Assembly: GCA_018222765.1 (NCBI GenBank)
Contig: JAAEZT010000005.1
Coordinates: 1-64,000 of the forward strand
Origin: a bacterium
GTDB lineage: Bacteria; Verrucomicrobiota; Verrucomicrobiia; Verrucomicrobiales; Akkermansiaceae
DNA: 64,000 bases
Direction: 5' to 3'
The position numbers and the translations under genes are program-made. A model generated the notes under the pieces. It was not told the origin of the DNA and searched no databases. It saw only the letters and a list, made by a program, of their open reading frames with translations. Shown piece after piece: positions 57,944 to 64,000 of this stretch (the stretch's first letter is position 1; the number at the start of each line of letters is the position of its first letter).

Positions 57944-59647
57944 TCAGAAGCGGTAATTTGCTGATACAGATACACCAACCTCATCATATTTTCTACTACC
58001 AGTATTCTCGAGATAACTAATTCCGGCGTTGAGGTCAAAACCATTGAACAATTCCGGGTAGTCGTAGTAGAGAGCGATCTGCTGAAACTCCTGATCTCCG
58101 CCCGTGCCATCGGTTCCCAGGGCAAGACCTTCGAATTCGGTGGTGCTATTTGAAAGGCGCAGGGAGAGCTCTGATTTACCAAAGTTTCGCGAGACCCCCA
58201 AGCCAACCGAAGAGTCCGCGATGCTCTCGTCGGGATTGATGATTGAAGGCGAGGTGCGGTGGTTGAAGGTCGCATTAAGGCGCCAATCATTGCCTGGGGT
58301 GTAACTGAGACTCAGGGAAGTGTTGAGTTGCTGGTCTCCATCACTGGAGGGGCCATTGAGGCGCTCAAGCGGATCCTGGCCGGGGACACGACCTATCGTT
58401 GAGCTGGATCGGGAGTTGATGGGGATGGCTTCGTAACGCACTTCGCCCTTGAAGCTCCAGATTGGATTCGGACTATATTGGGCACTAAAAGTGGCCGTGG
58501 GGCTGGTTTCCGAGCCATCCTGAGGCAGGTTGACACTTTCCACGCCGAAGGTTGATTGAAGAAAGATTTTCTGAGTGGGGCGATGGCGGACATCTGCTCC
58601 GATGGCAAGTGAAGAGATGCTTCCAGTGGCGTCAGAGTTACTACTCGCGAAGCGAAGTGAGGGTCCAAGGCTGAGTTTTGGTGAAAAGATGTAGAGTCCG
58701 CTGAGGGAGGCTCCGAAAAGGTCGCTGACATTGGATGCTCCAGCGTCGCTCTCTGCGCGGCTGAAACTGGCTGAGGCCGAGAGTTTTGATTTAGCACTGA
58801 GCTTATAGTTTAGATTGAGTCTTGCCGAGGCGGTGGTGTTCTCAGAGAGGCTTTCTGTGAAGCGACTTGCCTCGGTGGAGCGCAAATATTCGCCGGTAAA
58901 TTCGGAGGTGAGTTTCGCCCCGTTGTGAGTGAGGATGGTGGCGACGCGATGGTTGGTGGCATCATCCACTGCGTCGTCGTGGTAGATGTCGAATCCTACA
59001 CCGTAGTCAAAGGCCAGGACATTAGTGGCACCGCCGCTAGGTGCAGAACGGTAGGAAAATCCAGGTTCAATACTCGTGTAGAAAATTGAAAGGCGATCTG
59101 TTTCGTCCAGCTCCAGGTTGGAAGAGTAGTTTTCGGTGACCCCAATTGAGAGGACGAGTCCTTCGGTGTTATTATCCCGTCCACCGAGGGCGGCTTCTTC
59201 GGCGAGGAAACTTCCACTGCTCTGATTGGCGTATTCGTCGAGGAGGAGCGGAGCATCGTCGATTAAAAGATCGGAAATTTCCGGACCCGGGGCGTTTGGG
59301 CCTTCCAATTGGTGGGTGGAGGCATCTCCAGCAGTGGTTAAGAGTGGGTCGCCTTCGGGGAGAGGGACTCCGGGAACGATGGGAATGCCATCGAGAGGGA
59401 CTTCCACTTCGGGTAGGTCGGTGGCTGGCTCGCCGGGCGGTATGCTGGGATCTTTGGGGGTGGGGAGCTTGGGTTTGGGAAGCGCCGGATTTCCGGGAGT
59501 GGTTTTCTCCGGAGTGGCCGGATTTTCTGTTTTTTCCGGTTCAGCAGGTTCTTCCTCAGTGGGAGCTTCTTGGGCCATAGCAAGCTGGGAAATGAGCATC
59601 CAAGCGGGAAAGCCGACACGAGCGGCGAGGCGTTGGTAAGTCATCAT
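57944..59647 (-). CDS. outer-membrane beta-barrel protein of the exopolysaccharide operon
   Basis: 567 residues. A signal peptide (FPAWMLISQLAMAQ) precedes a Pro/Glu/Thr-rich region of about 80 residues (EEPAEPEKTENPATPEKTTP). From about residue 160 to the end run repeated amphipathic strands with Ser/Asn-rich turns (LGPSLRFASSNSD, YSPNPIWSFKGEVRYEAIP), ending VSVSANYRF with the C-terminal Phe typical of barrels. Resembles BBP2/EpsL-type outer-membrane proteins of exopolysaccharide loci. First gene of the - strand locus. The 123 bases upstream are strongly AT-rich and probably hold the operon promoter. Confidence 0.82.
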   Translation of the reverse strand: MMTYQRLAARVGFPAWMLISQLAMAQEAPTEEEPAEPEKTENPATPEKTTPGNPALPKPKLPTPKDPSIPPGEPATDLPEVEVPLDGIPIVPGVPLPEGDPLLTTAGDASTHQLEGPNAPGPEISDLLIDDAPLLLDEYANQSSGSFLAEEAALGGRDNNTEGLVLSIGVTENYSSNLELDETDRLSIFYTSIEPGFSYRSAPSGGATNVLAFDYGVGFDIYHDDAVDDATNHRVATILTHNGAKLTSEFTGEYLRSTEASRFTESLSENTTASARLNLNYKLSAKSKLSASASFSRAESDAGASNVSDLFGASLSGLYIFSPKLSLGPSLRFASSNSDATGSISSLAIGADVRHRPTQKIFLQSTFGVESVNLPQDGSETSPTATFSAQYSPNPIWSFKGEVRYEAIPINSRSSSTIGRVPGQDPLERLNGPSSDGDQQLNTSLSLSYTPGNDWRLNATFNHRTSPSIINPDESIADSSVGLGVSRNFGKSELSLRLSNSTTEFEGLALGTDGTGGDQEFQQIALYYDYPELFNGFDLNAGISYLENTGSRKYDEVGVSVSANYRF

Positions 59648-59770
59648 ACTATGCGGGTCCCTTGAGTTGACCGGAAATCGGTTTCGTAGTGTTTAATATA
59701 AAGGACGCTAAAATACGACTAAAATTTTACATAGTTTTTGGATGGCTTTTATTCTTTTAAAATATTGATT

Positions 59771-60154
59771 CTAAGAGCTTTGAGTGATCTTAATCCCAAT
59801 GAAGACTGCTGTGACCCCCAGGGCGACGGAGAGAATTATTTTTAAAAAAGCGAGAGATGTAAGCCCATTTATCCACAAGGAATGAGTATCTTTGGCGAAA
59901 GTTGAAAAAGTTGTGAAACCTCCGAGGAATCCCGTGGCGAGGAGTGGCATGACCCATTGAGGGGTCGTTTTTGAGGTTAAAAATCCGAAAAGGCAGCCAA
60001 TAAGGAAGCAGCCGAGGACATTACAGGTAAGAATTCCGATTGGGAAATTCTTGAGCGAGGTATTTTTGGCAAGCGTTTGAACGCCCGAGGAAAGTCCCCA
60101 GCGAGCTACCGAACCGAGGCCTCCCCCGAGGAAGATGAGGAACATGTGATTCAT
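59771..60154 (-). CDS. crcB: fluoride efflux channel CrcB (Fluc)
   Basis: 127 residues with four membrane helices. Signature stretches are GGGLGSVARWGLSSGVQTL, GILTCNVLGCFLIGCLFG (with the Asn-Gly-type central break), and LGGFTTFSTFAKDT, which carries the conserved Phe-box residues. Fluc channels export fluoride as dual-topology dimers. Start overlaps the trpF stop (ATGA), so no separate leader and no fluoride riboswitch directly upstream. Confidence 0.93.
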   Translation of the reverse strand: MNHMFLIFLGGGLGSVARWGLSSGVQTLAKNTSLKNFPIGILTCNVLGCFLIGCLFGFLTSKTTPQWVMPLLATGFLGGFTTFSTFAKDTHSLWINGLTSLAFLKIILSVALGVTAVFIGIKITQSS

Positions 60155-60792
60155 GGTAGGATCGAGAGAAGGGAGTTAATTTTATCGAAATCTTTCACTC
60201 CGGGCCTGATTTCTGCTCCAGATGCGATGTCGAGGGCGGCGGGTTGGACGCTGGCGAGGGCTTCGGCGGCGTTGTCGGGGTTGAGGCCACCGGCGAGAAG
60301 GATGGGAAGTTCGGGATGGCTGGCGATAAACTCACGGGCGATGGACCAGTCGAATGTTTTTCCGGTGCCGCCGTAGTCTTGGCCTGCCGGGGTGTCGATG
60401 AGAAGGGCGAAATCTTTGCTCGAGGGGAGATCGCTCGGGAGATTTTTGGCACTGACTGCTCTGATGACCGGAATGTTTTGGTCGAGGAAGTAGTCGATGT
60501 CTTCGCGGGATTCGTCCCCGTGCAGCTGTACCACGTCGATGAGTCCTTCGTTGAAAAGTTCTGCAGCGAGTGGTCGGGCATTGTTGACAAAGACGCCCAC
60601 GCGGAGGATTTTTCCTTTCACCTCAGGGGCGAATGTACGCGCGAGTTCGGGAGAGCAGTATCGTTTGGAGGGGGGCCAGAAATTGATTCCAAGGGCATCC
60701 ACTTTCAGGTCGGCCAAAGCACGGGCATCATTCAAAGAGGCGACGCCACAGATTTTGAGTGAGGTCTTGGGTGCGAAGAACTCCGAGTGCAT
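60151..60792 (-). CDS. trpF: phosphoribosylanthranilate isomerase
   Basis: 213 residues. Catalytic Cys in LKICGVASLNDARALADL, then ALGINFWPPSKRY. VQLHGDESREDIDYF is the conserved QLHG block, catalytic Asp lies in FALLIDTPAGQDYGGTGK, and the phosphate loop is LLAGGLNPDNAAEAL and ALDIASGAE. Third step of tryptophan synthesis from anthranilate. No other trp gene is in the window; it is coupled to crcB. Confidence 0.95.
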   Translation of the reverse strand: MHSEFFAPKTSLKICGVASLNDARALADLKVDALGINFWPPSKRYCSPELARTFAPEVKGKILRVGVFVNNARPLAAELFNEGLIDVVQLHGDESREDIDYFLDQNIPVIRAVSAKNLPSDLPSSKDFALLIDTPAGQDYGGTGKTFDWSIAREFIASHPELPILLAGGLNPDNAAEALASVQPAALDIASGAEIRPGVKDFDKINSLLSILP

Positions 60793-60834
60793 GGGCTCTC
60801 CATGCCAGAATGTAGCGACTAGGGCGATGAAGAA

Positions 60835-61047
60835 CTATTTGGATTCTCCCCATACGCGGGAATTATAGACGAGTTCCCAGGAGTGCTTAGTGGGTTTTCG
60901 GGTGAGCCCAGCGAGCTTTTGGCGGTGGGAGGAAAAGAGTTCCTTTTCCTCTTTAATGTGACTGGTGATCTTGAGGGTCTGGATATCGCTCAGGGGGGCG
61001 TCTTTATTTTTTTGCGCGTAATTCAGTGCGGGTATGGTTGTAATCAC
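60835..61047 (-). CDS. small hypothetical protein, doubtful
   Basis: 70 residues in the divergent gap between trpF and uvrA. The sequence (LKITSHIKEEKELFSSHRQK, ELVYNSRVWGESK) reads like a soluble, charged protein, but the first ATG lies inside the uvrA start region, overlapping it by 14 bases. That is unlikely for divergent genes; a later alternative start may be used. Kept because the gap is otherwise empty. Confidence 0.3.
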   Translation of the reverse strand: MITTIPALNYAQKNKDAPLSDIQTLKITSHIKEEKELFSSHRQKLAGLTRKPTKHSWELVYNSRVWGESK

Positions 61048-63874
61048 CTCCGTGATTCGGATTCGGGGAGCGCGGCAACATAATCTTCAGGGGATCGATG
61101 TCGATATCCCCCGGGGAAAGCTGGTCGTGATCACCGGAGTGAGCGGGAGTGGAAAGTCGTCGTTGGCTTTCCACACTCTCTATGCCGAAGGGCAGCGTCG
61201 TTATGTGGAGTCCTTGTCGGCCTATGCCCGGCAATTTTTGGATCAGCTGGAAAAGCCGGAGGTCGATGCCATCGAGGGCCTCAGCCCGGCCATTGCGATC
61301 GAGCAACGTTCCGGTTCGGGGAATCCCCGGTCGACGATTGCGACCGTGACCGAGATTCATGACTACTTGCGAATCCTCTTCGCGGCGATCGGTGTTCCTC
61401 ACGATCCTGAGACGGGTGAGAAACTTGAGCGGATGACGACGGCCGATATTGTCTCAAGTCTCTGTGAGTCCAAAGAAGGAACGCGGATTATTTTGCTGGC
61501 TCCGGTGAGATCGGAGGGTGACGCCGCGGGGATGATCGCGGATTTGCAGCGGCAGGGATTTGTGCGGGTGCGGATTGGGGGAGAGATTGTAGAGTTGGAG
61601 GAAGCGGCATCGATTTGGCCGGAAGAAGGTGGGGAGGTGGAGATCGTGGTCGATCGCTTGGTGGTGAAAGAGGGTTTGGATTCCCGTCTGGCCGACAGCG
61701 TGGAAATTGCCTTGCGGATTTGCGGGATGGAGGTGCGCGCACTTTCGCAAGAGAAAGGAGATCGTGAGTGGAATGAACATGCCTTTGCGACGAGTTATCG
61801 TAATCCCGAAACGGGTTTCGAATTGACCGGGCTGAGCGCGCGTCATTTTTCCTTCAACTCGCATCTCGGCGCCTGCGCTACCTGCCATGGGTTGGGGACC
61901 GAATTGTTTTGTGATCCTTTTTTGGTCGTGCCTGACCGCAGTAAATCTTTGGCGCAAGGTGCGGTGACGGTTTGGACAAAGGGTTCGTCAAAAAAGAAGG
62001 GCTGGAATCAACTGCATATCGAAGCACTGGCCGCTCATTTTGGGGCTGAACTGAATGAGCGGTTTGACAAGTTGCCGAGGGAGTTTCGCAAAGCTTTATT
62101 CTTCGGGTTGGGGAAGAAGATCACCGTGCAGTGGGAGAAGGATGGTCGCGTGGTGCCTTGGGACAAGGAATTCGAGGGAGTATGTCGTCAGGTTGAGCGC
62201 TTGTTTCGCGATACCGAGAGCGAGGGCGTGAAGCGTAACATGGGGCGCTATATGACTTCGCGGGACTGTCGGGTGTGTCATGGTAAGCGACTCAAGCCGG
62301 AGTATCTCGCGGTGAAGTTATCAAGCGGGGAAGGTGAGTTGGGAATCGATGGATTTTGCGAACTGCCAATCTCCAAGGCTCGGGTTTGGTTGAACGAACT
62401 GAAGGTGGAAGATGACCGCATGGTGGTCATGAAAGGGGTGATCAATGAGCTTGCCAAACGTCTTTCGTTTTTAGATGAAGTCGGATTGGGATATCTCGGT
62501 TTAGACCGGGCGAGCGGAACGCTTTCAGGTGGGGAATTTCAGCGGGTGAGATTGGCAACCCAGCTGGGTTCAGGATTAGCCGGGGTTTTGTATGTCCTCG
62601 ATGAGCCCAGCATCGGATTACACGCCATGGATAACGATCGCCTGATCGGGGCGTTGTTGAAATTACGTGATGCTGGTAATACGGTCGTTGTGGTCGAGCA
62701 TGACGAAGCGATGGTGCAGGCCGCGGATCAGGTGATCGAAATTGGTCCGGCGGCTGGCGCGCGGGGCGGACAATTGATAGCGCAGGGAGCGCCGGAAGAG
62801 ATCCAGAAGATTGATTCAGCCACGGGGCGATGGTTGAGCCGAAAGCTAAGCCCGGTCAGAGGGGGGAAGCGCCGGGCCGATTTCTTTCTCAAAATTATCG
62901 GAGCGACGGAGTACAATTTAAAAGGAGATGACGTTGCCATTCCTCTTGGGCAGTTGGTCGGAGTGACCGGGCCCAGCGGGAGCGGAAAATCGACGCTCAT
63001 TAACAAGGTACTGAAAAGAGCTCTGGCCCGGAATTTTCATGGAGCTAAAGATGTTCCAGGAAAGCACGAGAAGATCGAGGGGATGGATTACCTCGAAAAG
63101 GTGATTTTTGTGGACCAAAGCCCGCTTGGGAAAAGTCCGCGATCCAATCCTGCAACCTACTCGGGGGCTTTCGACTTGGTGCGAGACCTTTTCTCCCAAC
63201 TTCCACTGTCCCGTCAGCGTGGATACAAAGCGGGTAGGTTCAGTTTTAATGTCAAGGGAGGGCGTTGTGAAAAATGTCAGGGCGGGGGAGCGATCCGGAT
63301 CGATATGCATTTTCTCCCCGATGTCTGGGTTAATTGCGAAGCCTGCCGCGGACGGCGATACAATCGGGAAACCCTCGAGATACGCTATCGAGGAAAAAGC
63401 ATTGCCGATGTGCTGGAGATGACGGTCGAGGAATGTCGGGAGTTTTTTGGAGCTGTGCCCAAGTTGAGTGTCATCATGAATGCCTTGTTCGATGTGGGAT
63501 TGGGCTATGTGAAATTAGGTCAGGCCGCCAACACTCTCTCAGGCGGAGAGGCCCAGCGGGTCAAGTTGGCTTGCGAACTCTCTAAAGCGGCCAAAGGCCA
63601 TGCATTGTATTTACTCGATGAGCCGACAACAGGTCTGCATTATCAGGATGTGCAGGTTCTCTTGGAGGTCCTCTTCAGATTGCGGGATGCCGGACACTCC
63701 CTGGTGGTGGTGGAGCACAATCTCGATGTGATCGCAGCTTGTGATCATTTGATTGATCTCGGGCCCGCGGGAGGAGACGGGGGAGGGCGTGTCGTGGCCA
63801 AAGGAACGCCCTTCGAGGTGATGAAAAGCAAAAAATCTGCCACCGGAAGGGCATTATTGCGGGATCGAGGTTGA
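61034..63874 (+). CDS. uvrA: excinuclease ABC subunit A
   Basis: 946 residues, the usual UvrA size. First ATPase: Walker A ITGVSGSGKSSLAFHTLYAE near residue 35, signature LSGGEFQRVRLATQLGSGL, Walker B VLYVLDEPSIGLHA. Second ATPase: TGPSGSGKSTLINKVL, TLSGGEAQRVKLACELSKA, LYLLDEPTTGLHYQDV. Zinc modules: CATCHGLG…FC, CRVCHGKRLKPEYLAVKL, and CEKCQGGGAIRIDMHFLPDV…CEACRGRRYNRETL. DNA damage recognition in nucleotide excision repair, with UvrB. Faces trpF divergently. The last 126 bases of the window after its stop hold no gene. Confidence 0.97.
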   Translation: MVVITSVIRIRGARQHNLQGIDVDIPRGKLVVITGVSGSGKSSLAFHTLYAEGQRRYVESLSAYARQFLDQLEKPEVDAIEGLSPAIAIEQRSGSGNPRSTIATVTEIHDYLRILFAAIGVPHDPETGEKLERMTTADIVSSLCESKEGTRIILLAPVRSEGDAAGMIADLQRQGFVRVRIGGEIVELEEAASIWPEEGGEVEIVVDRLVVKEGLDSRLADSVEIALRICGMEVRALSQEKGDREWNEHAFATSYRNPETGFELTGLSARHFSFNSHLGACATCHGLGTELFCDPFLVVPDRSKSLAQGAVTVWTKGSSKKKGWNQLHIEALAAHFGAELNERFDKLPREFRKALFFGLGKKITVQWEKDGRVVPWDKEFEGVCRQVERLFRDTESEGVKRNMGRYMTSRDCRVCHGKRLKPEYLAVKLSSGEGELGIDGFCELPISKARVWLNELKVEDDRMVVMKGVINELAKRLSFLDEVGLGYLGLDRASGTLSGGEFQRVRLATQLGSGLAGVLYVLDEPSIGLHAMDNDRLIGALLKLRDAGNTVVVVEHDEAMVQAADQVIEIGPAAGARGGQLIAQGAPEEIQKIDSATGRWLSRKLSPVRGGKRRADFFLKIIGATEYNLKGDDVAIPLGQLVGVTGPSGSGKSTLINKVLKRALARNFHGAKDVPGKHEKIEGMDYLEKVIFVDQSPLGKSPRSNPATYSGAFDLVRDLFSQLPLSRQRGYKAGRFSFNVKGGRCEKCQGGGAIRIDMHFLPDVWVNCEACRGRRYNRETLEIRYRGKSIADVLEMTVEECREFFGAVPKLSVIMNALFDVGLGYVKLGQAANTLSGGEAQRVKLACELSKAAKGHALYLLDEPTTGLHYQDVQVLLEVLFRLRDAGHSLVVVEHNLDVIAACDHLIDLGPAGGDGGGRVVAKGTPFEVMKSKKSATGRALLRDRG

Positions 63875-63929
63875 GAGCTTGCAAAAGCGGGCTACTTTTT
63901 CGCAAAATAATCAGATAAAGTCCTTGAGA

Positions 63930-64000
63930 GGAAACGCTTTGACATTAATCAGTCCTCAGAACGTGAATCCAGCACCAGCGAACGCACCCCAGCCCTCGCG
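63930..64000 (+). repeat. possible further attC-like site at the right edge (partial)
   Basis: TTTGACATTAATC at 63938-63950 resembles an R' core region with GTT changed to ATT. AGCGAAC at 63977-63983 fits an R'' box. The 12 bases ACGTGAATCCAG at 63961-63972 also occur at 1632-1643, just before the R'' box of site 3. The match could be chance, since the site is cut by the edge. Confidence 0.25.

Noticed and set aside
60155-60300. Possible fluoride riboswitch upstream of crcB
   Set aside because: crcB starts within the trpF stop codon, so there is no leader RNA directly before it.
63879-63905. Hairpin TTGC-AAAAG / CTTTT-GCAA after uvrA as a terminator
   Set aside because: Weak AT-rich stem with a bulge and no following T run.

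Overview
The window looks like a chromosomal segment of a member of the Verrucomicrobiota, probably Verrucomicrobiales or a related order. This is inferred from family content and protein style: a TIGR03067-type secreted protein, a sulfatase, a large CotH-kinase/lamin-tail surface protein, and a C-terminal 'DPNGDGxNxLxxYAL' module ending in a short beta-strand tail. No rRNA or tRNA gene was seen, so the placement is not proven.

Region 1 (1-8811) is the most unusual part. It is an array of small genes, all on the + strand, each followed by an integron attC-like site: a 5' R'' box ending in AAC (usually followed by AAG), an imperfect inverted repeat of 59-136 bp, and a 3' core of the form GAC-GTT-NNN. 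I count ten sites that can be delimited plus one decayed half site. The cassettes carry a small membrane protein, a TIGR03067 protein, a BspA-like leucine-rich repeat protein, a second membrane protein, a gene-less relic segment, a HAD phosphatase, a 7(1) septoil-knot repeat protein, a lipoprotein plus zinc-ribbon pair, a sulfatase, and a secreted/membrane pair. The array enters from the left edge inside a truncated ORF, and no integron integrase lies in the window. The site orientation puts attI and the integrase to the left.

Region 2 (8863-32988) is core chromosome. It holds a C39-like cysteine peptidase and a subtilase, a glycosyltransferase/HAD pair, an M20 dipeptidase, glnS, an MFS transporter, the CotH protein and a pterin dehydratase. 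These are followed by a VC0807-family membrane protein, class II aldolase, a decaying secreted-protein locus (24739-26290), and then priA-creB-creC running into a set of small and multi-pass membrane proteins and a MEKHLA protein.

Region 3 (33006-59647) is an exopolysaccharide locus, almost all on the - strand and tightly overlapped. At its promoter-proximal end are an outer-membrane beta-barrel, Wza, a Wzc-type tyrosine autokinase, and the ABC exporter Wzm/Wzt. Then come about ten glycosyltransferases, an acyltransferase 3, a WcaF-type acetyltransferase, two polymerase-like membrane proteins, and a WecA-like initiating transferase fused to a FlaA1/CapD-type N-terminal module. No Wzx flippase is present. 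The logic is initiation on undecaprenyl phosphate, sequential glycosylation and acylation, ABC export, and Wza/Wzc secretion.

Region 4 (59771-64000) contains crcB and trpF, coupled on the - strand, then uvrA on the + strand. The last ~40 bases resemble the start of another attC-like site.
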